This document shows positions 1 through 6,022 of a stretch of DNA of 7,930 nt, piece after piece; position 1 is the stretch's first letter; each line of letters starts with the position of its first letter. A program made the position numbers and the translations under genes. The stretch spans positions 1 to 7,930 of the forward strand of contig JAFAEZ010000013.1 of the NCBI GenBank assembly GCA_023423775.1. The letters run 5' to 3'. The notes beneath the pieces were generated by a model that saw only the letters and a list, made by a program, of their open reading frames with translations, searched no databases and had not been told where the DNA came from. The DNA is from Pseudomonadota bacterium (GTDB taxonomy: Bacteria > Pseudomonadota > Alphaproteobacteria > Sphingomonadales > Sphingomonadaceae).

Positions 1-70
1 GCTCCGACCGCGGCACGCAGGCGGCGACGGCGACCAGTCCGGCCAGCGACAGGATACGCAAACATCTCAT
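1..70 (-). CDS. Putative lipoprotein, N-terminal fragment only
   Basis: Reading leftward from the ATG at 70-68 gives 23 codons to the window edge with no stop: MRCLRILSLAGLVAVAACV, then PRSE. This is a typical lipoprotein signal peptide: a basic n-region (Arg2, Arg5), a hydrophobic core at about residues 6-15, and a lipobox V15-A16-A17-C18. Lipidation at Cys18 by Lgt and cleavage by Lsp are therefore expected. Purine-rich GGGAGAG and GGAA stretches lie about 9 to 20 nt upstream as a possible ribosome binding site. The mature protein lies outside the window, so no function can be given. The gene is divergent from the lipoprotein gene at 203-514. A chance signal-like translation is possible because the fragment is so short. 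Confidence 0.6.
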   Translation of the reverse strand, partial: MRCLRILSLAGLVAVAACVPRSE

Positions 71-202
71 TCTCACGGTTCCGCTCTCCCTCTTGCCGAC
101 TCAACAGCACGGCGGGCATTTCGATCCAAGCCCGGATTTGCCCGGCGGGTTGGAAAGCGCGGCGTAACGGGCTAGCGGCGAACTCCAGCCAAGGGATTTC
201 TC
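71..202. promoter_or_regulatory. Divergent intergenic region between two lipoprotein genes
   Basis: These 132 bp separate two outward-facing lipoprotein genes and should contain both promoters and leaders. I cannot place convincing -35/-10 boxes. Candidate -35-like hexamers TTGCCC (138-143) and TTGGAA (150-155) on the plus strand lack a good -10 partner. An imperfect inverted repeat spans 126-153 (CCAAGCCCG pairing with CGGGTTGG, one bulged G). It could be an operator or a leader hairpin; this is inference. Confidence 0.4.
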
Positions 203-514
203 ATGCGCATTGCACTCCCCCTTCTTGCCGTTGCCGCCCTCGCCGCCTGCGCCCAGCCGTTCGAGGGCCGCGTCGCGGCGCGCCTCGCAGAGGCGGGCCT
301 GTCGCGTCCGATGGCGGAGTGCATGGCCGAACGGTGGGTCGACCGGCTGAGCGTGCTGCAACTCCAGAAAATCTCGAACCTCGCCGACAACCTCAAGGAC
401 GAGAAGGGCAAGCTCACCGCCGGCCGGTTCATCAGCCGCGTGCGCCAGCTCGACGATCCGGAGATCGTCGAGGTCGTCACCAAATCCTCGGTCGTCTGCG
501 CGCTTTCCGCCTGA
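203..514 (+). CDS. Small putative outer-membrane lipoprotein, function unknown
   Basis: A 103-residue protein with a clear lipoprotein signal peptide: Arg2, a hydrophobic core at residues 3-15, and lipobox L13-A14-A15-C16. The residue after Cys16 is Ala rather than Asp, which by the E. coli rule favours outer-membrane sorting. The mature part (about 88 residues) is mostly charged and probably helical, with Cys40 (in ECMAERWVDRL) and Cys99 (in SSVVCALSA). These two could form a disulfide in the periplasm. The start is supported by AAGGGA at 191-196, 6 nt before the ATG. The gene ends 9 bp before the stop of the convergent GST gene. I recognise no named domain. It resembles short uncharacterised sphingomonad proteins from memory only. 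The signal peptide call is strong; the function is unknown. Confidence 0.75.
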   Translation: MRIALPLLAVAALAACAQPFEGRVAARLAEAGLSRPMAECMAERWVDRLSVLQLQKISNLADNLKDEKGKLTAGRFISRVRQLDDPEIVEVVTKSSVVCALSA

Positions 515-529
515 GGGCGGGTCTCAGGC
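509..529. terminator. Short palindrome spanning two convergent stop codons
   Basis: GCCTGAG (509-515) and CTCAGGC (523-529) form a perfect 7-bp stem with a 7-nt loop. The TGA of the rightward lipoprotein gene (512-514) is in the left arm. The reverse-complement TGA of the leftward GST gene (524-526) is in the right arm. There is no T-run on either side, so it is not a canonical intrinsic terminator. It may still act as a weak bidirectional transcript end. Confidence 0.35.
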
Positions 530-1234
530 CTGCGGCCGCGCCGGTATTTCCAGTCCGCGCTGCACCGCGGGCCGCGCGAGCCCGCGCTCAAGCCAGGCGG
601 GGACGTTCCTGAGGCTGGCATAATCGACCAGCTCGCCCGCGTCGTAGAACCCGATCAGATTGCGGACCCAGCCCAATGTCGCGATGTCGGCGATGCTATA
701 CTCCTCGCCCATCAGCCAGGTGCGGCCCTCGAGCCGCTTCTCGAGCACGCCGAGCAGCCGCTTGGTCTCGGCGACGTAGCGCTCAAGCGGGCGCTTGTCC
801 TCCAGCTCGCGGCCGGCGAATTTGTGGAAATAACCAACTTGGCCGAACATCGGGCCGATCGCCGCCATCTGGAAGAAGACCCACTGGATCGTCTCGTAGC
901 GCAACGCGGGGTCGGCGGAGAGGAAGCGGCCGGTCTTCTCGGCGAGATAGAGCAGGATCGCCCCGGATTCGAACAGGCCGAACGGCTTCCCGCCGGGGCC
1001 GTCGGGATCGATGATCGCGGGGATTTTGCCGTTCGGATTGAGCGAGAGATAGTCGTCGGTCCAGGTTTCGTTCGCGCCGATGTCGATCAAATGCGGCTCG
1101 TAGGGAAGCTCCATCTCCTCGAGCGCGATCGACGCCTTCACCCCGTTCGGCGTCGGCAGCGAGTAAAGCTGGATACGGTCGGGATGGCGGGCCGGCCAGC
1201 GGCGGGTGATCGGAAATGCGGATAGGTCGGCCAT
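524..1234 (-). CDS. Glutathione S-transferase family protein, YfcG/YghU-like disulfide-bond oxidoreductase
   Basis: A 236-residue cytosolic GST-fold protein. An N-terminal extension of about 20 residues precedes a thioredoxin-like domain (about residues 21-103), followed by an all-helical C-terminal domain (about 110-228). Visible glutathione-site features are T28-P-N30 at the end of the first strand (matching the Thr/Asn pair of E. coli YfcG, which lacks the usual catalytic Ser/Tyr/Cys), the cis-proline P72 in NGKIPAI, and E89-S90 in FESGAILLYLAEKTG, which bind the glutamyl end of glutathione. The C-terminal YSIADIATLGWV is the conserved N-capping/hydrophobic staple segment. Family members reduce small disulfides with glutathione; the natural substrate is unknown. 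The ATG has GAGGGA just upstream. The gene lies downstream of the operon terminator and is probably its own unit. Confidence 0.92.
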   Translation of the reverse strand: MADLSAFPITRRWPARHPDRIQLYSLPTPNGVKASIALEEMELPYEPHLIDIGANETWTDDYLSLNPNGKIPAIIDPDGPGGKPFGLFESGAILLYLAEKTGRFLSADPALRYETIQWVFFQMAAIGPMFGQVGYFHKFAGRELEDKRPLERYVAETKRLLGVLEKRLEGRTWLMGEEYSIADIATLGWVRNLIGFYDAGELVDYASLRNVPAWLERGLARPAVQRGLEIPARPQA

Positions 1235-1310
1235 GGGTCCCTCGTCATCGGAAGAGAGAGGGACGTAGGTTCGGCGGGCTCGGTGCGCAACCGGCCCGGG
1301 CCCGGACGCG

Positions 1311-1356
1311 AAAAGAGCGCGGCAACCCGAACCCGAAAGACCGAGATGCCGCGCTC
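1311..1356 (-). terminator. Intrinsic terminator closing the SPOR-dgt-argS-nagZ unit
   Basis: On the minus strand GAGCGCGGCA (1356-1347) and TGCCGCGCTC (1324-1315) form a perfect 10-bp GC-rich stem with a 22-nt loop, followed directly by TTTT (1314-1311). On the plus strand no T-run follows, so the orientation is leftward. It lies about 85 bp past the stop of the last gene of the leftward unit (1441) and upstream of the GST gene. The loop is longer and the T-run shorter than ideal. The same gap (1235-1440, no gene seen) also holds palindromes GGCCCGGGCC (1293-1302) and CCCCCGGGGG (1371-1380). Confidence 0.65.
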
Positions 1357-1440
1357 CTGACGCATACAGGCCCCCGGGGGGCGGTGGCGACTATGCGGAT
1401 TCGCCGTTAACCTGAGATGAGCGGCCGTCTGCGGACTGCC

Positions 1441-1776
1441 CTATTCGGCGGCCGCATGCACAGGCCGCATCGCGGCGCGGGCACTGCGGTAGCGCGCGAC
1501 GAAATAGATCACCGTCGGCCAGATCACCGTGTTGAGGATGTCGAGGGTCGATGCATCGATCCTCCATTGCGCGGCGAAACAATCGACAATCTCGTTCGCC
1601 ACTGCGAAGACCCACACCACCAGTACCGGCAGCGGCGAATGCAGGCGCTTGCCCAGGACGACCGCCGCGACGACGAAGATGAGCAGGCCGAAATGGACGT
1701 GGAGCAGGTCTTCCTGCGCCCCGGTATATTCGGACATGGCCGTCTTCACGGCGGCATAATGGTCGGCGATGTTCAA
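1441..1776 (-). CDS. Small three-helix membrane protein, weak VanZ-like motif, unknown function
   Basis: A 111-residue protein with three likely transmembrane helices at about residues 26-43, 48-68 and 78-95, ending in a basic tail (RYRSARAAMR). The start is a TTG at 1776-1774, chosen because AGGAG (1787-1783) lies 6 nt upstream; the next Met is residue 14. Polar residues within or next to helices 2 and 3 (N61-E62, D65, R72, D79, N82) are spaced somewhat like the E...R...D...N pattern of VanZ-like proteins. That resemblance is loose and I would not assign the family from it. The gene is 38 bp after nagZ and is the last gene before the terminator, so it is probably co-transcribed. No signal peptide or enzyme motif is seen. 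That it is a real gene is likely; the function is unknown. Confidence 0.7.
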   Translation of the reverse strand: MNIADHYAAVKTAMSEYTGAQEDLLHVHFGLLIFVVAAVVLGKRLHSPLPVLVVWVFAVANEIVDCFAAQWRIDASTLDILNTVIWPTVIYFVARYRSARAAMRPVHAAAE

Positions 1777-1782
1777 CGCACA

Positions 1783-1787
1783 CTCCT
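1783..1787 (-). promoter_or_regulatory. Ribosome binding site fixing a TTG start
   Basis: AGGAG on the minus strand, 6 nt before the TTG at 1776-1774. It is the strongest Shine-Dalgarno match near the membrane-protein gene and decides the non-ATG start. Confidence 0.6.
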
Positions 1788-1814
1788 GAACTGGTGATCT
1801 GGCTCGCGTCCGCC

Positions 1815-2822
1815 TCAGGCGTAAGCGAGCAGGGAATCGCGCTTCGCCGCGAGCTCTTCGTAAGGCGCAATGCCGGCGGCACCGGCGATCGTGGCCATCG
1901 CCCGGTCGAGCCGCTGCCGCGAAATCTCGGGCATTGCGCCGACGCCGGCGGCGACCGCCACCATCTCGTCCAAATCGCCCGAACAGTGAAGGGCGAGGTC
2001 GCAGCCCGCCGCAAGGACGCCGCGGGCGCGCTCGTCAAAGCCGCCAGTTAGCGCATGCATGCCCAGATCATCCGACATCAGTAGGCCGTCGAAGCCGATG
2101 CGGCCGCGAATGATCTCGCCGATCACGACCGGCGACAGGCTGCCGGGGCGCTCGGCGTCCCACGCCGTGTAGACGACGTGCGCGGTCATCCCCATCGACG
2201 CGTTCGCCAGCGCGCGGAACGGCTCGATGTCGCTTTCCAGCTCCTCGGCCGACGCCGTTACGACCGGGAGCTCGACATGGCTGTCGCTCATCGAGCGGCC
2301 ATGGCCGGGCATATGCTTGACCACGCCGACCACCCCGCCGGCGCGCAGTCCCTCGATCGTGGCGCGGCCGAGCGCCGCCACCTGCATCGGCTCGGAGCCC
2401 AAGGCGCGGTCGCCGATAATGTCGTGCGCGCCCGGCTGGCGTACGTCGAGCAAGGGCAGGCAATCGACGTTGATCCCGACCTCGTGCAGCATCACGGCAA
2501 GCGCCTGGGCATTGGCCTCCATCGCCGCGATCGCGCTGGCGGGGGCGACCCGGTAGAGCTCGGCGAAGCGCTCGCCCGGCGGGAAGGCCGGCCAGACCGG
2601 CGGCTGCATGCGGGCGACGCGGCCGCCCTCCTGGTCGATCAGGATCGGCACGTCGTCGCGGCCGTGGAGGGCGCGCAACTCGTCCGTCAGCGCGCGAAGC
2701 TGTTCGCGATCCTCGACGTTGCGCCGAAACAGGATGTAACCGGCCGGATCGGCGTCGCGAAAGAAAGCCCGCTCATCCGCCGTCAGGCGCGGGCCGGAAA
2801 AACCGTAGATAGCGGATTGCAT
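1815..2822 (-). CDS. nagZ: Beta-N-acetylhexosaminidase NagZ (glycoside hydrolase family 3)
   Basis: A 335-residue single-domain GH3 enzyme without signal peptide, so cytoplasmic. NagZ removes the non-reducing GlcNAc from GlcNAc-1,6-anhydro-MurNAc and its peptides during peptidoglycan recycling; in some bacteria its products signal to beta-lactamase regulators. Visible motifs are DQEGGRVARM (63-72), substrate-binding KHMPGHG (169-175), the Asp-His general acid/base dyad in DSH (D180, H182), and the nucleophile region LLMSDDLGM (248-255, D251/D252). About 335 residues is normal for the family. The ATG has GGAGAG 3 nt upstream. The gene follows a SPOR-protein gene by 44 bp and precedes a small membrane-protein gene by 38 bp. 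In many Alphaproteobacteria nagZ is followed by scpA-scpB; that is not the case here. Confidence 0.96.
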   Translation of the reverse strand: MQSAIYGFSGPRLTADERAFFRDADPAGYILFRRNVEDREQLRALTDELRALHGRDDVPILIDQEGGRVARMQPPVWPAFPPGERFAELYRVAPASAIAAMEANAQALAVMLHEVGINVDCLPLLDVRQPGAHDIIGDRALGSEPMQVAALGRATIEGLRAGGVVGVVKHMPGHGRSMSDSHVELPVVTASAEELESDIEPFRALANASMGMTAHVVYTAWDAERPGSLSPVVIGEIIRGRIGFDGLLMSDDLGMHALTGGFDERARGVLAAGCDLALHCSGDLDEMVAVAAGVGAMPEISRQRLDRAMATIAGAAGIAPYEELAAKRDSLLAYA

Positions 2823-2835
2823 CGTCTCTCCATCA

Positions 2836-2861
2836 GCCCGGCGCGGCGATGCGCGCCGGGC
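2836..2861 (-). promoter_or_regulatory. Intercistronic hairpin between the SPOR gene and nagZ
   Basis: GCCCGGCGCG (2836-2845) and CGCGCCGGGC (2852-2861) form a perfect 10-bp, almost all-GC stem with a 6-nt loop. It starts 5 nt after the SPOR stop codon and ends a few nt before the nagZ ribosome binding site. No T-run follows on the minus strand, so it is not a standard terminator. It could protect the upstream mRNA from 3' exonucleases, mark a processing point, or limit nagZ translation; which of these is inference. Confidence 0.55.
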
Positions 2862-2866
2862 CGCAA

Positions 2867-3571
2867 TCAGTTCACGCGCTCGCAGGTCTCGCCGGCAACG
2901 CGGAGACGACCGCAGAGGTTCGCGGCATCGGCGCCGCTCGCCCGCAGGCGGTACAGCGTCCGGCCGCCACGCTCGACCGGCGTAACCGAGTGAGTGAGGG
3001 GCGCAAGATATTTGAAGCGTCCGGACAGCGCCTTCCAGGCATTGTTCGCGGCGCTCTGGCTCGAAAAAGCGCCGAGCTGAATGGTCGCGCCACCGCCCGA
3101 CGCTGCCGGCGCCGGTGCTGGCGCTGGAGCGGGCGCGCGAACCGGAGCAGGCGCAGGAGCCGGAGCCGACGCCTTCGGTGCGGGAGTCGGCGCTGCTTTC
3201 TGGACCGGAGCCTCGGGCACGGCGTTCACGTCGATCGCGCCCGACGGCTCGGCGCCCGCGCTGGCGGCGAACGAGGTATCGCCCTTGCCCTCGACTTCCA
3301 TCCCGCCCGGATCCTGCGGCTTCACCTTGTAATCGCCCTCGGGCGCCGCGATCAGTTCGGCCTCGCCTTCAGGGCCGGACGCGGAGCGGTTGCTCATCCA
3401 GAACAGGCCGCCGACGATCAGGCCGATCGCGGCGAGGCCGATGACGACGAACGCGATCAATTTGGCGGCCGAGGGGCCTTCCGTTTTCTCGTCTTCCTCG
3501 ACGGCCTCGAGCCAGGGCAGGCGGTCGCCGTCGTCGAGCGGCGTCGTCTCATCGGAGCGAATGTCGGTCAT
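2867..3571 (-). CDS. Single-pass membrane SPOR-domain protein
   Basis: About 234 residues. Order: an acidic cytoplasmic N-terminus (to about 35, with LPWLEAVEEDE), one transmembrane helix (about 36-60, ending GGLFWM), a periplasmic linker that becomes Pro/Ala-rich (about 119-158, PAPAPAPA runs), and a C-terminal SPOR domain (about 162-234, beginning ATIQLGAFSSQSAA) with two cysteines (about 220 and 230) that may pair. SPOR domains bind glycan strands stripped of stem peptides and often place proteins at the division septum. I chose the ATG at 3571-3569, which overlaps the argS stop (TGATG) with GAGGAG 8 nt upstream. A GTG one codon earlier (3574, GTGA overlap) is also possible. The partner is unknown; the nearby nagZ suggests a cell-wall role. 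It is FtsN-like only in architecture. Confidence 0.9.
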   Translation of the reverse strand: MTDIRSDETTPLDDGDRLPWLEAVEEDEKTEGPSAAKLIAFVVIGLAAIGLIVGGLFWMSNRSASGPEGEAELIAAPEGDYKVKPQDPGGMEVEGKGDTSFAASAGAEPSGAIDVNAVPEAPVQKAAPTPAPKASAPAPAPAPVRAPAPAPAPAPAASGGGATIQLGAFSSQSAANNAWKALSGRFKYLAPLTHSVTPVERGGRTLYRLRASGADAANLCGRLRVAGETCERVN

Positions 3572-5301
3572 CACTGCATCTCCTCGGCAGCGGCCACTCC
3601 CATGATGGCCAGGCCGTTGCGGACAACTTGCCCGATTGCCGAAGCCAATTCCAGCCGGGCCCGTGTCAGATCGGGATTCTGTGCCACGAGGAAACGCCTG
3701 GCGGGATCGTCGTTACCTTTGTTCCACTGGGCGTGGAACGCAGCCGCCAGGTCATTGAGATAAAAAGCAATGCGGTGCGGCTCGTGCGCCGAGGCCGCGC
3801 TTTCGACGATGCGAGGGAACTGCGCCGCCAGCTTGATCAGCGTCAATTCGTCGTCGTCGAGCAGAGCGAGGTCGGCCGGCGCCGAAATGTCGATCCCCTC
3901 CTCCTTGGCGCGGCGGTGGAGCGAGGAGATGCGAGCATGGGCATATTGGACGTAGAAAACGGGGTTGTCGCGCGAGGCCTCGACCACCTTGGCAAAATCG
4001 AAGTCCATCTGCGCGTCGGCCTTGCGGGTCAGCATCGTGAAGCGAACCACGTCCTTGCCGACCTCGTTCACGACGTCCGCCAGCGTCACGAAATTGCCGG
4101 CGCGCTTCGACATCTTGACCGGCTCGCCGCCGCGCAGCAGCCGCACCATCTGCACGAGCTTCACGTCGAACGGAGTCTTGCCCTCGGTCAGCGCGGCGAC
4201 GGCGGCCTTGATCCGCTTGACCGTGCCGGCATGGTCGGCGCCCCAAATGTCGATCAGCTGGTCGGCTTCCTGCGCCTTCTGGAAGTGGTAGGCGAGGTCG
4301 GCACCGAAATAGGTCCAGCTGCCGTCCGATTTCTTGATCGGCCGGTCCTGATCGTCGCCGAACTGGGTCGCGCGGAACAGCGGCAGCTCGACCGGCTCCC
4401 AATCGTCGGGCGTCTCGCCCTTCGGCGCTTCGAGCACGCCGTCATAGACGAGGCCGCGCTCGCGCAGCCAGGCTTCGGCGTCGGCCGGCTTGCCGGCCGC
4501 CTGTAGCTCGGCCTCGGACGAGAACAGGTCGTGGTGGATGCCGAGCAAAGCGAGATCCTCCTTGATCATCACCAGCATCGCAGCCACGGCTTCCTTGCGG
4601 AACAGCACCAGCCACTCGGAGTCGGGCTTACCGACGAAGCGGTCGCCATATTCGGCTGCGAGCTTCGCACCCACCGGCTTCAGATAGTCGCCCGGATAGA
4701 GCCCCTCGGGAATCTCGCCGATATCCTCGCCCAGCGCCTCGCGGTAGCGCAGGTGCGCCGAGCGGGCGAGCACGTCGACCTGGCCGCCGGCATCGTTGAC
4801 ATAATATTCGCGGGTGACCTGGTAGCCGGCATATTCGAGCAGGCTCGCAAGCGCGTCGCCGACCACCGCGCCGCGGCAATGGCCCATGTGCATCGGACCG
4901 GTCGGGTTCGCCGAGACATATTCGACGTTGACGCGCTGGTCGCTGCCCATGGCGGACGCGCCATATTGCGCGCCGTCGGAGAGGATCGTGCCCAGTTCCT
5001 CGCGCCACACATTCGCGTTCAGGCGGATGTTGATGAAGCCGGGGCCAGCGACTTCGACGCCTTCAACCTCGTCCAGCCGCTCGAGCCCGGGGGCAATCAA
5101 AGCGGCCAGCGCACGCGGATTGGTCCCCGCCGGCTTGGCCAGCACCATCGCCGCATTGGTCGCGAGATCGCCATGCGCCGCGTCGCGCGGCGGCTCCACC
5201 GCCACCGCCTTGCGCGAAAGACCGGCGGGCAGATGCCCTTCCGTCTCGAGCTGGTCGAGGATGGCGTCGAGATGCGCGGCGAAGCGTGCGTAAAGGGTCA
5301 A
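3571..5301 (-). CDS. argS: Arginyl-tRNA synthetase (class I)
   Basis: A 576-residue cytoplasmic enzyme that charges tRNA-Arg with arginine using ATP. The N-terminal tRNA-binding domain covers about residues 1-90 (EPPRDAAHGDLATNAAM is its conserved stretch). The class I Rossmann catalytic domain has the HIGH signature as HMGH (138-141, in ANPTGPMHMGH) and a clear KMSKR (396-400), which some ArgS enzymes lack. The DALR anticodon-binding domain covers about 450-576, ending QVVRNGLAIMG. The length is typical. The start is TTG at 5301-5299: an in-frame TGA lies two codons upstream, the next Met is residue 52, and MTLYARF matches sphingomonad ArgS N-termini as I recall them. The ribosome binding site is weak. 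The gene overlaps the SPOR gene at its 3' end, and 65 bp separate it from the SDR gene upstream. Confidence 0.97.
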   Translation of the reverse strand: MTLYARFAAHLDAILDQLETEGHLPAGLSRKAVAVEPPRDAAHGDLATNAAMVLAKPAGTNPRALAALIAPGLERLDEVEGVEVAGPGFINIRLNANVWREELGTILSDGAQYGASAMGSDQRVNVEYVSANPTGPMHMGHCRGAVVGDALASLLEYAGYQVTREYYVNDAGGQVDVLARSAHLRYREALGEDIGEIPEGLYPGDYLKPVGAKLAAEYGDRFVGKPDSEWLVLFRKEAVAAMLVMIKEDLALLGIHHDLFSSEAELQAAGKPADAEAWLRERGLVYDGVLEAPKGETPDDWEPVELPLFRATQFGDDQDRPIKKSDGSWTYFGADLAYHFQKAQEADQLIDIWGADHAGTVKRIKAAVAALTEGKTPFDVKLVQMVRLLRGGEPVKMSKRAGNFVTLADVVNEVGKDVVRFTMLTRKADAQMDFDFAKVVEASRDNPVFYVQYAHARISSLHRRAKEEGIDISAPADLALLDDDELTLIKLAAQFPRIVESAASAHEPHRIAFYLNDLAAAFHAQWNKGNDDPARRFLVAQNPDLTRARLELASAIGQVVRNGLAIMGVAAAEEMQ

Positions 5302-5310
5302 TGGTCACAT
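5302..5310 (-). promoter_or_regulatory. In-frame ATG-TGA start-stop just upstream of the argS TTG start
   Basis: On the minus strand the bases before the argS start read ATG TGA CCA, then TTG ACC, all in one frame. The ATG (5310-5308) is followed at once by a stop (5307-5305), so it cannot start argS. It may be a chance triplet or a minimal leader that holds ribosomes near a weak TTG start. No strong Shine-Dalgarno sequence precedes it. Confidence 0.3.
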
Positions 5311-5366
5311 CCGTAATCTGGAAAGGCGGGGCCTTAGACGATGCCGGCGGCGATTTGAAGCGGCGG

Positions 5367-6020
5367 CTATTGCGCGGCGAGGCGGCGGATCGCGCGATTG
5401 TCGTGACGGTAGAGGCCGGGGGCCTGCTGGCGGAGCGCGTAAGCGGCGGCTGCGGCTACGATATTCGCGTCGATCGCCGCATAGCGGTCGAGCGCCCCCC
5501 GCAGGACGAGGTTGAGGAGTGGACTGAGCACCAGGCCAATCCGTTCGGCCGGACGCGGCGCCCCTTCCCGCTGGCCGCGCAACAGGCCGGGCCGAAAGAT
5601 GTCCAGCCGCGCGAATGCCAAGGCTTCGAGCGCTTGTTCCATTTCGCCTTTGGTGCGCAGGTAGAAAGCGCGCGAGCGGGCATCGGCGCCGACCGACGAG
5701 ATCGCGGCCATTCGGCTAGCGCCGGCAGCACGGGCAGCCTTCGCAAAGGCGGCCACCATATCCAGATCGACGGCACGAAAAGCGGCTTGCGAGCCCGTCG
5801 CTCGGATCGTGGTGCCGAGCGCCGAGACTGCGGCGTCCGCGCCGATCCCGCACACGATGTCCGGCCATTGGGCGGGCGGGGCGACATGCTCGGTCAGCCC
5901 TGGGTGGGTGCGGCCGCTCGGACGGCGCGAGAGCGAATGGACCTCGTCGCCCGATGCGAGCAGGCGATCGAGCAGCGCCGCGCCGACCAATCCGGTGCCG
6001 CCGATCACCGTAACCCGCAT
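5367..6020 (-). CDS. Atypical short-chain dehydrogenase/reductase (NAD(P)-binding Rossmann protein)
   Basis: A 217-residue cytoplasmic protein with an N-terminal dinucleotide-binding motif G7-G-T-G10-L-V-G13 right after the first beta strand, and R32-R33 after the second strand, which would suit NADP. A later strand ends in S108-S109, and Y120-LRT-K124 matches the YxxxK catalytic pair. This fits the atypical SDR group around HTATIP2/CC3-like and YwnB-like proteins, some of which have lost activity. The substrate is unknown. The ATG follows the dgt stop by 2 bp (TGA-CG-ATG), with GAAGG about 9 nt upstream, so translation is probably coupled. It sits between dgt and argS, which are usually closer neighbours in related genomes as I recall them. 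Confidence 0.86.
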   Translation of the reverse strand: MRVTVIGGTGLVGAALLDRLLASGDEVHSLSRRPSGRTHPGLTEHVAPPAQWPDIVCGIGADAAVSALGTTIRATGSQAAFRAVDLDMVAAFAKAARAAGASRMAAISSVGADARSRAFYLRTKGEMEQALEALAFARLDIFRPGLLRGQREGAPRPAERIGLVLSPLLNLVLRGALDRYAAIDANIVAAAAAYALRQQAPGLYRHDNRAIRRLAAQ

Positions 6021-6022
6021 CG

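Noticed and set aside
172..621. 149-codon minus-strand open frame over the small lipoprotein gene
   Set aside because: It is antisense to a gene with a lipobox and a good Shine-Dalgarno sequence, and its translation is low-complexity Ser/Arg-rich.
1262..1290. Possible promoter for the GST gene (TTGCGC, 17-bp spacer, TACGTC on the minus strand)
   Set aside because: The spacing is right but the -10 element matches only two of six consensus bases, so it is not better than chance.
1391..2038. 215-codon minus-strand open frame across the end of nagZ and the membrane-protein gene
   Set aside because: It overlaps two better supported frames and has an Arg/Pro-rich shadow composition.
3105..3170. 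Repetitive GGCGCTGG/GGAGC-type DNA in the first membrane SPOR gene as a repeat element
   Set aside because: It simply encodes the Pro/Ala-rich linker; the copies are irregular and show no mobile-element features.
3752..4402. 216-codon minus-strand open frame inside argS
   Set aside because: It is argS read in another frame; the true argS frame is intact with HMGH and KMSK.
2178..5316. Long open frames on the plus strand (2178-2993, 2849-3763, 3628-4506, 4531-5316) opposite nagZ, the SPOR gene and argS
   Set aside because: They are antisense to confidently identified genes, have compositions typical of GC-rich shadow frames (Arg/Ala-heavy), show no domain, and lack good ribosome binding sites.
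5323..5335. AAGGC-GGG-GCCTT mini hairpin between the SDR gene and argS as a terminator
   Set aside because: A 5-bp stem with a 3-nt loop and no real T-run is too weak to claim.
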